From assembly GCF_003369915.1 (NCBI RefSeq), contig NW_022881603.1, positions 28,207,522 through 28,271,521 on the forward strand: 64,000 bases of DNA. The letters run 5' to 3'. The notes beneath the pieces are model-generated. The model saw only the letters and a list, made by a program, of their open reading frames with translations. It ran no database searches and was not told where the DNA came from. Below are positions 22,677 through 34,890 of the stretch, one piece after another (the stretch's first letter is position 1; each line of letters begins with the position of its first letter). The translations under genes were made by a program, and so were the position numbers. This DNA is from Drosophila miranda. Its lineage: Eukaryota > Arthropoda > Insecta > Diptera > Drosophilidae.

Positions 22677-25600
22677 AAATAATCGTAAATAATAAAAAAT
22701 TAAGAGGTATCGCGGACTCGGGATCGTCAATAAATATAATAAAAGAAAACTATACAGATTCCAAAGTCGATAGCGACAACCTCACCGTCCATACCATCAA
22801 TGGACCCGTCCGTCTGACTCAGAGCATTACACGTAATGCAACCAAAAACTGTCCGACAAAACAAAAATTTTATATTCATAATTTTTCTGAAAATTATGAC
22901 ATACTCTTAGGCAGAGAATATTTGATGGCCAGCAAAGCCGTCATCGATTACCGAAATGAAACGGTAACGTTACGAGAAAGGTCATACCCAATCATCCAAA
23001 GTGGAGAAGCAATTGCCGTCGGCAAGACCGCACACAAAGGTGTTAAGCCATCTTCAAAGGAAGATATAACTACACCTAAGTGCCTTGACCCATCTCCTGA
23101 AGGAGAGCAATACTTCGCTTCCGCATTAGAGAATGAATTAAGGGAATGCAATTAGCTAAGGTTGGAACATTTAAATGACGAAGAAAAGGAGAAACTAAAG
23201 AAAGTTCTCTATGAATTTAAGGACGTGCAGTATAAAGAAGGTGACATTTTGACCTTCACTAGTACTATAAAGCACGAAATTAAAACCCATCACGAAGATC
23301 CTGTATATCGTCGACCATATAAATATGCTCAAATACACGATCAAGAAGTGACTCAACAAATCAAAGATATGATTAGACAGGGAATCATTCGTAAGTCGAA
23401 TTATCCCTATAGTGAACCCATCGCTATGATACCAAAGAAAATAGATGCTTCAGGAAAGCATAAATATCGTATGGTAGTAGATTATAGAAGTCTAAACGAG
23501 GTGACAATCAAGGATAAATTTCCTACACCCAGAATGGACGAAATACTAGATAAACTAGGTAGGTGCCAATATTTCACAACAATCGATTTAGCTAAGGGAT
23601 TCCATCAAATTCCTATGGAACCTAGCTCAATCCCAAAAACAGCTTTCTCCACGAAGCATGGTCATTATATTTTCCACTTCATTGGAAGAACACCTGTTGT
23701 ACCTAAGGAGAGTATTTGGAAAGTTGAGAGACACGCCAACTTAAAGCTACAAATGGATAAGTGTGAATTCCTGAAGAAAGAAACGGAATTCCTAGGCCAT
23801 GTAGTAACAACTAACGGCATAGTTCCTAATCCAAAGAAAATATCTGCCATAATAAACTTCCCAATACCCAATACAAGCACAAAAATAAAATCATTCATAG
23901 GTTTATGTGGATTCTATAGGAAATTCATTCCCAACTTCGCTAATATAGCAAAACCTATGACACTCAAATTAAAGAAACGAGCAGTCATAGACCCAACAGA
24001 GGAAAAATACGTCGAGGCCTTCGAAAAATTTAAAGTACTTATCACCTCAGACCCCATCCTCGCATTCCCAGATTTCAACAGAATGTTCACGGTAACAACC
24101 GATGCAAGTAACATTGCATTAGGAGCAGTTTTGTCGCAAGACCACAAACCAATCTGCTATGCAAGTAGAACCTTAAACGAACACGAAATCAATTATTCAG
24201 CAATAGAAAAGGAATTACTAGCTATAGTTTGGGCAACTAAGTATTTCAGATCATACCTGTTTGGTAGAACGTTTGAGATATTGAGTGATCACAAACCCTT
24301 GATTTGGTTGAATAACCTCAAGGAACCAAATATGAAGCTACAACGATGGAAGATCAAATTAAATGAATTTGACTTCAAAATAAAATATTTACCCGGAAAG
24401 GAGAACCATGTAACCGATGCGCTATCAAGAGTAAAGATTAACGAAAACCTACTCGGGGAAACCATTAATAGTGATTGTACAACGGTCCATAGCGCGCAAG
24501 AAGATAATACAAATTATATTCCACTTACAGAGAGACCAATCAATTACTATAATAGGCAAATAGAACTGATTAAAGGTAATGAGGATAAGGTAGAAACATC
24601 CCACTATTTCCACAAGATACTGATAAAAATCACATATACCGAAATGACAGAATCATTAGCAAAAGATATAATAAAGGAATATGTGTGTACCAAAAAGAGT
24701 GCACTATATTTCCATAACGAAGTAGACTTCCCACTGTTCCAAAGGGCATTCCTGGAGATAATCAGTCCAAATCACTTCACTAAACTGATTAAATCCAGTA
24801 CCAAACTCATAAATATTCCGAACTACTCCGAATTCAAAGAACAAATATTGAAGAATCATAAAGAGCTACTTCACCCAGGTATCGAAAAGACCACTAATTG
24901 GTTTAAAGGAAAATTCTACTACCCCGATTATCAAAAGTTAATCCAAAATATTATCAATGAATGTCCTACGTGCAACGTTGCTAAAACAGAGCATCGTAAT
25001 ACCAATCTAACCTTCGAAATCACCCCTGAAATACAAAATATCAGAGAAAAGTATGTCATGGATTTCTATATCATTTCCTATCATGCATTGATATATATTC
25101 TAAATTCGCTACCCTTGTAGAAGTTAAGAGTCGTGACTGGTTAGAAACCAAGAGAGCCTTCATAAAAGTCTTTAACGAAATGGGCAAGCCACAGGGAATT
25201 AAAGCCGACAAAGATTCAGCCTTTATGTGCGCAGCATTGCAAGCATGGTTGAATGCGGAAAATGTGAAAATCGAAATCACTACCAGTAAAAACGGAGTTT
25301 CTGATGTAGAACGACTACATAAAACGATCAATGAAAAATTAAGAATCATTTCAAGTGAGGATAACATAGAAAACAAGCTCACAAAATTCGAGTTAATTCT
25401 ATACACTTATAACCATAAAACGGTTCATAATACTACAAAAAGATCCCCAGCCGATATCTTCCTGTACGCCGGACTACCAGATTATAACACCCAACTGAAT
25501 AAAGTTAGGAAGATCAATCATTTGAATAACGATAGAATCGACTTTGAAGTAGACACACGCTACAAGAATGCACCCCTAGTGAAAACAAAAACAACCAACC

Positions 25601-25779
25601 CGTTCAAAAGAACAGGGGAAATTAGGCAGGTAGACGAAAAGCACTTTGAAGAGAAAAATAGAGGCAGGAAAATCACCCACTATAAAACGAAATTCAAAAG
25701 AAAGAAAAAATCTATTAAAAGTAAATACGATAATTGCAGAGTACCCGAAGAGAGTACTGGGAATCCGGAGCTACAACAT
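22640..25779 (+). pseudogene. pol of the errantivirus, with a stop, RT active-site deletion and integrase break
   Basis: The frame starts in the -1 register with protease (IADSGSS, about 22710). A TAG at 23153-23155 ends it; RT resumes in the same frame at 23156. RT blocks YRMVVDYRSLNEVTIK (about 23467) and DKFPTPRMDEILDK are present, but near 23685 the sequence jumps to the region after the polymerase active site, so the YxDD box is absent. RNase H (TDASNIALGAVLS, about 24099) and the integrase zinc-binding region (HKELLHP...CPTCN, 24856-24980) follow. A stop at 25118-25120 and missing sequence remove the first catalytic Asp of integrase; later segments with IKADKDSAF and NGVSDVERLH continue in another frame to 25785. 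This copy cannot make a working polymerase or integrase. Confidence 0.88.
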
Positions 25780-27169
25780 GATTAAGATCATAATCTTACT
25801 AATGTTCACCGTCCTACAGTCTTCCGGACAGAATATAGAGATAGATCCCATCAACTCAAGGAATGGATATCTCATATTCAAAACAAATACCATTAACATA
25901 CCCATTAATTATGAATACCATTATCTAACAATTAATATAACAAGAACAGATGAAACATATCAGAGTTTACTAGAACAGGCAACCCAATTTAATAACGTAA
26001 TCCAAGTTCAATATTTAATCGAGAAATTGCAACGTGAATTCAACGGCATCAAAATAGCCAAAAGAAACAAAAGAGGCCTTATAAATGCAGTAGGCACAGT
26101 ATATAAATATCTATTTGGAACATTAGATCAAGATGATAAAGTCGAATTAGAAGGGAAAATAAACAATCTGGCTAGCCACAGTGTTCAAGCTAACGAATTA
26201 AACTTAGTATTTCAAGCAGTAAATTCTGGCATAGAAGTTGTCAATAAATTAAACAAGGATAATGATAGAAATAAGCAACTAGAGATATTAATATTTAACC
26301 TCCAACATTTTACAGAGTACATAGAGGATATTGAATTAGGCATGCAGCTAACAAGATTAGGGATCTTTAATCCAAAATTATTGAGGCAGGATTACCTGAA
26401 ACACATCGATTCAGAGAAATTATTAATTATCAAAACATCTACCTGGTTGAAATCAGACACTAACGAAATACTAATAATTTCCAACATCCCACGAGAGATC
26501 AGAAATATTCCTATACTTAAAATTGTCCCATATCCAGATGAAGATAATAACGTCCTCACCGACCTAACGCAAAACAATTATTACGTTCTAGAAAACGAGG
26601 TATATGAAAAAGAATCAAAACGAAAAATAAATGACGAATGTATTTCAGGAATAGTCAAACAAGTAGAAACAAAATGTCCATACACCAAAGCACACCAAAA
26701 CTTTCAAATAAGTTTCATAGAACCCAATATATTGTTAACTTGGAAATTACCAAAAACCATATTAAACCAAGATTGCCTAAACCAAGAAATAAAAGTAGAA
26801 GGTAACGCATTAATAATAATACATAATTGCAGTGTACAGTTAAGCGAATTCTTAATATCCAACTCCATACCAGAATTTGCACAAAGCATCTACATCAACA
26901 ATAACGTAACAAAAATTAAACCATTGTCTTATTTGCAAACCAAAGAAATCGTAATAGAAAATACGCGATTAAATAATGTGTTACATGTAAGCTTAATACT
27001 ACTATTTGTCATAATCATAATAGGATTAATCTACAAATTGTTTAATCTAAGTAAAAGCAATAAGCCTAAAACCGACCCGCACATAGAAACACCCTTAGAC
27101 GAAGACGAGGAATCCCCAGCAGGCACAGTTTTAGACGCACCTGAACTATATCCAAGGATAATCGCCTGA
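25778..27169 (+). CDS. env-like glycoprotein of the errantivirus, open frame
   Basis: The ATG at 25778 starts a 463-residue frame with a hydrophobic signal peptide (MIKIIILLMFTVLQSSG). A furin-type site RNKR (26062-26073) is followed by a Gly/Ala-containing fusion-peptide-like segment, and a membrane anchor (LILLFVIIIIGLIYKLF, about 26990-27040) precedes a short cytoplasmic tail. This layout is that of errantivirus envelope proteins related to baculovirus F. The frame is uninterrupted; in the family it is expressed from a spliced RNA. The frame also extends upstream to 25646 by overlap with the end of pol, but the signal peptide supports the 25778 start. Confidence 0.85.
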   Translation: MIKIIILLMFTVLQSSGQNIEIDPINSRNGYLIFKTNTINIPINYEYHYLTINITRTDETYQSLLEQATQFNNVIQVQYLIEKLQREFNGIKIAKRNKRGLINAVGTVYKYLFGTLDQDDKVELEGKINNLASHSVQANELNLVFQAVNSGIEVVNKLNKDNDRNKQLEILIFNLQHFTEYIEDIELGMQLTRLGIFNPKLLRQDYLKHIDSEKLLIIKTSTWLKSDTNEILIISNIPREIRNIPILKIVPYPDEDNNVLTDLTQNNYYVLENEVYEKESKRKINDECISGIVKQVETKCPYTKAHQNFQISFIEPNILLTWKLPKTILNQDCLNQEIKVEGNALIIIHNCSVQLSEFLISNSIPEFAQSIYINNNVTKIKPLSYLQTKEIVIENTRLNNVLHVSLILLFVIIIIGLIYKLFNLSKSNKPKTDPHIETPLDEDEESPAGTVLDAPELYPRIIA

Positions 27170-27196
27170 GGACAGGCTTAAATCTAACAATGGGGG

Positions 27197-27893
27197 AGTG
27201 ACATATCTATAGTCCATGCTCCGCATACCCTTGTCTATGTCTATTACCCTGCACCCACAATACTATAAACAATACGACACCCTCAGCTTCGAACCCTCAT
27301 AAACAATCTCACGCTCGAAATGGACCACGCGTAGCCGATTGCAGGCAATGTAAACAAACACCCTAAACTGGAAGTTGAACATAAAACAATAGATGCCGCC
27401 CTAGAATCCAGCCGCACTAGAATCCAGCCGCACCAGAATCACGCCACTCTTCAGAGATCAATTACTAATCGATTCTCAAGAATCACACCATCCTAGCTGA
27501 CCAATCAGAGGCCCTATTCTCAGCCACCCCCAAGTAATGCAACACCGATCATACGCAGCGGATGCCTTTCATCAAAAGCCGCCTTTCCCACATATCGATC
27601 GAGTTACGTACTCCATCTCCGAAGCCGAAGTCGAAGCCAACGCCTCCGAATCCAAGTCCGAATCCCAAACCGAGCATCATAATATAAATAGTCTGCATCT
27701 AAGAAGCCAAGTCAGTTCTGTTCAAGACAAACGTCAATCGCGACACCGTCGGAGAATTCAACCAAAGTTAATTCCGTTCAAGACATCAGACCTCAGTCAT
27801 CGTCGGGGAAATAACTAACCAATGTACGCTAAGTTTAAGTGAAAGAATAAAACCTTTTTTTAAAACTTAAACTGAAGTGTCGCATATTTAACT
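27197..27893 (+). repeat. 3' LTR of the errantivirus
   Basis: 697 bp, preceded by the polypurine tract ATGGGGG (27190-27196). About seven substitutions separate it from the 5' LTR. Confidence 0.95.
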
Positions 27894-27897
27894 ATAT

Positions 27898-28692
27898 ATG
27901 TATTGTATTTTAAGAGTGATTAAGGGGCATGCGGATCATGCGTTTTTGTAACTAGCTTTTACAATACAATGCAAAATGACAAATCAACAAGAGTGTAAGG
28001 AACAGTATTTCGTTATACTAGAATGTATCTATTGTATGCTTTAAACCGATTTCCAATTTCCAATGGTAGTGACAGTGTTTTAAAGTAAAGTGATCTATTA
28101 AAATAACCACAAAAACAATATATAAGTTAATTAAAAGAATCGCTATTAATATATAAATCCTGCAAATATTACTATTACTTATTGTGTAACTAGAGAATTA
28201 AATGAAATATAATTCATGTATATTTTCACTTAAGCACGTTTACAAATTACAAATGTTCTACGGATTTACGTTTAAATAATAAAGAAATATTCGAAAAATT
28301 AAATCTAGCGAACGCTTTTTTCAAATATCGATAGACGTTATCTTCAGCACAATCTTTTTGTCATTTTTTAGCCCCTTTAAGCGATATATCGATAAGTCAG
28401 CTGGGAAAGCCCATCGTCACATTGATCATCTCTAAACAACTGTGTGTACTTTATTAATTTTATTTTTCTGATATTTTCTCCGAAATTCACATAAACAAGG
28501 GTGTTATTACAGTTAAAGTTGAATTTAGAGCTTATTGTGCTTAATTCCTATTCATTTTATTTTGCCCAGTAAGCCGAAGAACTTTCAAAACATAAACATT
28601 CTTATGTAATTGTTCAGGGATAGGTTAAACTTGCAAATTACACGAAGAATCTAATTGATTTGGTTTAAATTCCAGCAAAGGCACAGCAAACA
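27898..28692 (+). promoter_or_regulatory. IP6K 3' flank and ND-B12 promoter with a perfect DRE
   Basis: A possible AATAAA for the kinase transcript is at about 28277. A perfect DRE, TATCGATA, lies at 28387-28394, with ATCGATAG at about 28327 and a CGTCACATTG box (Ohler motif 1-like) at about 28415. DREF sites are usual in front of fly housekeeping and mitochondrial genes. A polypyrimidine-CAG acceptor (AAATTCCAG, to about 28674) suggests a 5' UTR intron just before the ATG. Confidence 0.6.
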
Positions 28693-29075
28693 ATGGGTGG
28701 ACATCACGGAGAACCCTACAAGGTGCCACATCCATCGATCTACAAGGTGGAAAACGTGCCACAGCTGGTGGAAGTGAAAGAAGCTCTGGGTCGCCAGGGA
28801 TTGAGTGATCCATGGCTGAGGTAATTGCATTCAATTGCGATGTATTTGCTGTCCTATTTGATATTAATTGTTTGGATTCTTTTAGGAATGAAGCCTGGCG
28901 CTACGAGAAGAAGGCCTTCGGCACCCACAGATCTCGTCTGAACGCCTTTCTCTTCCGCGGTCTCGGCGTTGGCTTTTGCGCCTTTCTTGCGACCATCGCC
29001 GTCGAGTACGGTTTGGGCATTGGCAAGGGCCAGGGCGGCCATGGGCACGGTCACGACGACAAAGGCCACCATTAG
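28693..29075 (+). CDS. ND-B12: NADH dehydrogenase B12 subunit (NDUFB3), two exons
   Basis: Exon 1 is 28693-28820, the intron 28821-28885 (GTAATT...TTTTAG) and exon 2 28886-29075, giving 105 residues. The protein starts MGGHHGEPYKVPHPS and has the NDUFB3 pattern: a DPWLRNEAWRY motif, one membrane segment (RGLGVGFCAFLATIAVEYGL) and a His/Gly-rich C-terminus. It is an accessory subunit of respiratory complex I in the inner mitochondrial membrane. AATAAA at about 29084 gives a short 3' UTR. It is tail-to-tail with Rae1 copy B, 90 bp apart; I recall the same arrangement in D. melanogaster, which marks copy B as the syntenic Rae1 position. All coding and splice signals are intact. Confidence 0.93.
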
Positions 29076-29112
29076 TGAAATTAAATAAACATGTGTTACG
29101 CTCTGAATTAAT

Positions 29113-29118
29113 TTTATT
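29113..29118 (-). terminator. Rae1 poly(A) signal (copy B)
   Basis: AATAAA on the minus strand, about 47 bp after the copy B stop codon. The same position in copy A has been replaced by transposon sequence. Confidence 0.6.
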
Positions 29119-29164
29119 CGCAGTTCATACTGTCGATTAACTCCAAACTAAAACAAGCCTCCAA

Positions 29165-29797
29165 TCAATTGATCCTTGGCTTTAATTCCTCGTAGCACGA
29201 GCGCAAGAAAATTTGTGTCTTCTTTCCTGGATTGAAGTGCTCATGGCCCTTTGACCAATCGTATCCAACCGCGTAAGCGAATATTTGGCCATTCGAATTA
29301 AATCCGCACTTGGTTATAGACTGATCCATGGCATCGCTAGACTTGAGCTTAGTACGGGCGTCCTTATCCCAGAAGCTGAATGTGCCATCAGAGCCGACTG
29401 TGACCAGAGTGCCATGCACCGGATGGAATGCTATGTCGTTTACGGCGTAAATGTCCTGGAAGCCAGAGGTGCTTGTGGAGCGATGACACTTGAACGTGAA
29501 GTTATCTTTGGGATTAGCCGGATTCACGTATTGGATGGCCACGCGACCCTCAATACTGCCCAAAGCGTATCCAGTGGGCTCTTTTTTCTTATCCCTAAAA
29601 ATCGATATGGTGCGATGCTGATATTTCAATGGACTCTCCTGCCGCTTGTACTCGCTAGGAGTGTTCTGCAACGAGTATATGATGCAGTGCCCACAACGGC
29701 CATGGGATACTCCACATCCGCACAATAGCAGCGTTCAGGTAAGTTAATTGCCATCATTGGGTTGGGCGATCGGGTATCCCAAAACTATTTAACAAAG
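29165..29797 (-). pseudogene. Rae1 copy B, exon 2 only, frameshifted
   Basis: Nearly identical to copy A exon 2 (835-1467), but about 13 nt are missing near 29682, which shifts the frame within exon 2. The upstream part of exon 2 is then read out of frame. Upstream (plus-strand right) the intron carries the same non-LTR insertion as copy A with the same junction, and no exon 1 follows because the element is joined at 32790 directly to the region upstream of the gene. It lies at the conserved position next to ND-B12, so the ancestral locus appears to be the dead one. Confidence 0.88.
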
Positions 29798-29814
29798 GAA
29801 TTAGGTTTTACTGG

Positions 29815-32790
29815 GCCGTCAGCCATCGGGTGCTACAGGGGGACAAACGGATGACGGGTCGGCTCGCACAACTGTGAACTCGGAACTGAGGCGCAGCCGC
29901 TCCGGTTAGTAATACCCGGTGCGGTCTGCGTCACACCCCCCTAGGACACAGAGGGTTGCGAGCGAACCGTCACCCGCCGTAACTGTGCACACCGGTGGAA
30001 GTGCGACTATACTCTCCCCGTGAGGCCGGCTGGAAACAGGTCCTAGCACGGTCATGTCTCTGCTAGGATGCTGGAGAATGGTAGTCGGGCGGAGAGAAGA
30101 AAACTCTCAGTGAAATTACCCCAATCCAAGGTGACACTGTTATATGCCGAGGGATGCATGGCCGGGGGGGTGCCCGGTCGCTAATATGCGGACTCTGGAT
30201 ACCTGCCGACCTCCAGTTTAAATCAGGCTTCCCGGGGCAAGCGGGCTATGCCTCGGGTGACCATCCCCTTCCCGCCTACTCGTGGGAACTACTATGCCAA
30301 ATAATAAATATATAAAAACCAACAAAGGACAGGAGACGAGCGGCTTTCATCCTGTCCAACGAAGACCCGAACTTCAAGGCGTCAGCCGAAGGAAAGGAGC
30401 AGAGGCTGTGGGCCTGCTCAATCCTTCCACTGTTCCAGCCAGCCAAAGCCGGAAAGGGCGCAGCCAAGGCCCCCAACAAGCGGCAACGCTCAGCGGAGGA
30501 CCCCGAAAATCAACCAGGCCAAGCCCAGCACGCCAAGCGGGTGAAGACCCACCTCACGAACCGGTCGTTCGCTGAGGTGGCGAGGGGCAAGACCCTGATC
30601 GGTGTTCTGGACAGGGGCGCCGAGGACGGCCATGTCCCTCGCGATAAGTGGCACCTGGTGGAGAACGAGCTCCAGGTCCGGTTCCTACTGGAACTGGAGG
30701 AGAACGGCGGACCACCGCCAAAGTGTGAGGACGCAGGGTGGCATCAAGGCAAGGTGAAAGCCATCGCCTGCCAAGACGCTCGCTCTGCGGCCCTTTACAT
30801 GAAGGCGGTGGCGGCCCTAAAAGAGGTATATCCAGGGGCGAAACTGGAGGCCGTGAAGTGGGAAGATGTCCCTAGTCGCCCGAGAGCCAGAGCGTGGGTC
30901 TCGGCTAAGCCTGCAAAGCCTGAGAAGATTCTCAGGTTACTGCAGGTCTGCAACCCCCACCTTCCTACAGCCGATTGGAATGTGGCAAAGGTGGAGGATA
31001 TCCAAGGGCAGAGGCGCCAGATTATCCTCGTCCTAAATGAGGAATCCATTGATCTCCTCGCAAAGTCGGACGGTGTAGTGGATTATGGCTACAAGAAGGT
31101 CACCATATCCACTTACAAGTCCGATCGCAAGGGCAGGCGAGCGGAGGTCGAGCCAGACCCGGAGCTGCCGGAGATCCCGAAAGAGGGGGCCTCGTGCGAG
31201 GAAGACAACCCGGCTTCGGATGCGGCGTCCATGATGTCGGACGACATCTTGGACGACTACGCGTTCGACGAGAGCGACCTAGCCAGAGGTCTCAGCCACA
31301 TCGTTGTCGGGGAGGAGCCGGAGTCCCCTGACAGCGATCTAGAAGCAACAATGGTGGAGGCGAGCCTCAGGAATGTCGTTGACGCTCCTGCAGATAAACC
31401 TCCACCATTGTAAGGCAGCATGCGCTGCTCTACGGCTCCACCTGGCCAAGGGTGGAGCCGACATAGTCCTCATTCAGGTGCCCTGGATCCTCGGAAACAG
31501 GGTCTCCGGTCTGAGGACTTCTGACTACAAGCTATATGTAGCTGAAACCGCAGGTAAAATTCGTACCTGCATTCTTGCAAAAAGAGAGTTGCACTTATTT
31601 TTGCTCCCAAATTTCAGCAATGAAGACCACACCGCAGTGAGCCTCGAAGGCCAGGAGCGCTCACTGAGGATCTGCTCCGCATACATGGGGCATGAACAAC
31701 CAGACCCCCCTCCACACGCGCCTTTCCGGGCTCTAGTCGCAGACTGCTCGGCCAAGGACATCGGCCTAATTGTGGGGTGCGATGCCAATGCACATCACTG
31801 TCAGTGGGGAAGCACTGACACAAACGAAAGGGGTGAGTACCTTTTCAGTTACTTATTGACCACTCAGATGGTCTTATTAAACCGTGGTAGTGATCCCACC
31901 TTTATCATTAAAAACCGCAAGGAGGTCCTGGACCTCCACGCTTGCCTCTCATGAGATACAGCGTAACATTGAATCCTGGAGGGTCCTGGAAGAGCACTCC
32001 TTCTCGGACCACAGGTACGTGGAAACTGTCTTCTCCTTCTCAGTACCGAAGCCAGTCCGATTCCGGAACATCAGGCGGACAAACTGGACTCGGTACTCTG
32101 ATTACCTCTGTCGTGTTCTCCCTGAGCCCCCATCTGAGGAGGAGTTCTCCACGGAGGCCACGACTCGTCTTCTTAAGATCTTTACCGACGCCTGCAATAA
32201 GGCGCTCGACAAAGCATGCCCCTCTGGCAAGAACAGAGGCCGGAAGAAACCTGAATGGTGGAATCCGAAACTGGGTGAACTCCGGAAAGCCTCCCGGAGA
32301 CTCTTCAATAAAGCTAAGGCTGAAAACGTTGAGCAAAACTGGGCCGAATACAAGGCCAGTCTGTCAACCTACAACAAAGAACTTAGAAAAGCTAAACGCG
32401 CCTCCTGGCGTAAGTTCTGCAGCGAAATCGAGAGTAACTCAGAAGCCTCACGCTTGCGCAGAGTTCTCTCGAAGACAACACCCACCTTGGGCTACTTGAA
32501 GAACACCGACCAGTCGTGGACTACGTCCAGCGAGGAGTCGCTAAATCTTCTCCTAAATACCCACTTCCCTGGCTGCGATGAAAACAGACCCAACTACCTC
32601 GCGCCTCCTTCTGTCGCCTCAAATACCATCCTGAGACTGCTAAGCCAGGAGAACATTTCCTGGGCGATCAGAAGCTTTAAACCCTACAAGTCCGCGGGGC
32701 CAGACGGCATTTTCCCTGCCCAACTGATTCACGCGGGACATAAAGCCATTAACTGGCTCAAAATAATTTACGAGGGAATCTTCTCCCACG
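29815..32790 (+). mobile_element. Non-LTR element in Rae1 copy B (truncated duplicate of the copy A element)
   Basis: It has the same 5' junction (TAGGTTTTACT then GGGCCGTCAGCC) as copy A. Its 5' UTR keeps a 25-bp stretch lost in copy A. ORF1 (30282-31413) lacks the early basic segment but has an open 290-residue part from about 30541. ORF2 (31373 on) has a one-base insertion near 31937 and stops at 32790 in the RT region, where it is fused to the Rae1 upstream block. It lacks the nested LTR element: the endonuclease frame runs straight through at 31591. Confidence 0.85.
31373..32790 (+). pseudogene. ORF2 fragment (endonuclease and start of RT) in copy B
   Basis: Endonuclease motifs [11 protein letters not shown] and SFSDHRYV and the RT motif [12 protein letters not shown] are present. 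A one-base insertion (CCTCCACG versus CCTCACG in copy A, near 31937) splits the frame. The catalytic FLDI and YADD regions are absent because the sequence ends at 32790. Confidence 0.82.
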
Positions 32791-34180
32791 ATAATATATA
32801 TGTGGGTAATATTTTTTAGACTGGCGAAATTATTATTGTGTGGATTTTTTGTATCATCTATTATCAATTGGGAGATAGTTTACGATATTTTTGTGCTGTT
32901 TCACGTCGCGAGATAAGATGTGCCGACTTTTATTTCTACTCATCTATGCACAGGGTAGCTGCACAAACTTATCGGTATTTTAGTGCGATAAGCGGAACCT
33001 ATCGGCGTTTTATTTTGAAAATTACAATACTGTAGCCGAGTTTGATTGGCATGAAAAAAATCATGGTTTTCAGTCATAAAATCATCTAGATACAGTAGTA
33101 TACAGTAGAGGAACCTGCCTCTGGTGAATTCAAATGAAAGTAGTTTTGCAAAATGTTAACATCAATGAGACGGTATACCAACATTCTCACTCCTACCTAA
33201 AACCTGTTGCAGATAACACTCTTGTATAGAGTGCCAATCATTTTCCTTGGAAAATAAATATCAGGAATGCTCTTCTGAGTAAAATAAGACACAGGCATTC
33301 CGCGCATAGCGGATCCAATCGATTGGCAGGACTGTCCCGATCACGAAAAGACATGTCAGACAGATCGGCCATACAGAAATAGACATGTACCTTAATTATT
33401 TGCAAAAGCAAAAGTTCAGTTCGGTATATCTCGACGAAATGGTGAAGGACCTACTTAATGGTGCCGGTTTTTGCCCAATTTAATGATGTAATGGGGTTTG
33501 ATTTATTTAGAAATTATGGCAAAATCACAGGTTGTGCTGCGAATACCCTATTTTATTTACAGTCACGTCACACCAGCTATATGGCTGGTAAATATAGCCA
33601 GATCGAGTGTAAATCGTTTCTTTATAAAAGTGCAACTGAGGACTCGGGCTTTACAGCTGCCTCTGTTCACCTGCTTTTGTTTATATCGCCGAGTATTACT
33701 GTATCGAATGATGAAGCCACATATGAAAGTGGTTTAAGTTACTTTTGTATTGCATCATCCCTCAGTAGAGGAAGGGCTGCATCATCCTAACGAAACTCAA
33801 AGAATACGTTTAATTCTGCACCACTGTTAAATATTTTAGGGATGTTCTTGGACGATTCTAAATCACTAAAAAGAATCCTACTTAAAAGCGAATGATATAA
33901 ACGCTTTATCTTTATATACTGAGGCATCGTATCCTGTTTATACCGCCTAGTACCAGTAGATAAGCCCGGAATGAAATGATGTTGTCAGTGCGGAAGTTAG
34001 GTCCGATGGGTAGATCTGGTACGTTGGGAACCCCATATTTGTTAGCAGACTTTAAATATAGTATAACAAAAACAGTTCAGTGCATATTATACCACACCTT
34101 AAAAATGTAAATACAGTTTTTCGGGTACTACATTTTGTTGCTTTGTATTCAGCTGTCACCTGTGTAAAAAAAAATCCCCC
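32791..34180. repeat. Second copy of the Rae1 upstream block
   Basis: Matches 18003-19390 with small indels. No gene recognised. It extends at 34180-34460 into sequence (from about CAGAATTGATATTCGG) that is deleted in copy A but partly retained in copy C at about 36575-36820. Confidence 0.8.
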
Positions 34181-34460
34181 AGAATTGATATTCGGCACTC
34201 AATTTGCAAGGGCAAATTTCAGTAAAAGCGAAATTTATTTATTTAACCAGTATATTGATAAAATCGTATACCTTTTTACACGGGGTGCTTTTTCCAGTGA
34301 CAAAGAAAATAGGTCATTGAGATTAAGAGCGGGGGATTGCTTGAAAACCACAAACATCAGCCTCGCATCGCAGTGAGTAAGATATTAATTCTAAGAAGTT
34401 ATGAATGGGAATAAGACAACTGAGTATAACAGAGTAAGAGCAATGCCCCCGCCGAAGAAC

Positions 34461-34890
34461 TCAAAATACTCAAAATGAGTATTGGGGTATATTAGATTTG
34501 TGGTAAAAGTGGATGTGTGTAACGTCCATAAGGAATCGTTTCCGACCCCATAAAGTATATATATTCTTGATCAGCATCAATAGCCGAGTCGATTGAGCCA
34601 TGTCTGTCTGTCCGTCTGTCCGTCCCCTTCAGCGCCTAGTGCTCAAAGACTATAAGAGCGAGAGCAACGATGTTTTGGATCCAGACTTCTGTGATATGTC
34701 ACTGCTACAAGAATATTTCAAAACTTTGCCCCGCCCACTTCCGCCCCCACAAAGGGCGAAAATCTGTGGCATCCACAATTTCGACGATACGAGAAAACTA
34801 AAAACGCAGAATCGTAGAAGATGACTATATCTTCTAGAGTGCAATCTCAACCAGATCGTATAATTATTATAGCCAGAATCAAGAAAACAA
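34461..34890 (+). mobile_element. Helentron/INE-1-like element, 3'-truncated (copy B)
   Basis: It has the ACTCAAAATGAGTATTGGGG start, the GTCTGTCTGTCCG microsatellite (about 34604-34625) and the CCGCCCACTTCCGCCCCC block. It ends abruptly at AAGAAAACAA, where Rae1 exon 2 sequence begins, so the duplication joint is inside the element. Confidence 0.78.

Larger units (their letters stand above)
20834..27893 (+). mobile_element. 17.6/297-like errantivirus (Ty3/gypsy with env), defective pol
   Basis: The element is 7,060 bp with two 697-bp LTRs (AGTGAC...TTAACT), flanked by the 4-bp target duplication ATAT (20830-20833 and 27894-27897), the site preference of this group. The primer-binding site matches tRNA-Ser and a polypurine tract ATGGGGG precedes the 3' LTR. 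Gag and env frames are open; pol has a stop, a deletion of the RT active site and a broken integrase. The LTRs differ at about seven positions (near 1%), so the insertion is recent and the damage in pol may predate insertion. Confidence 0.93.
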
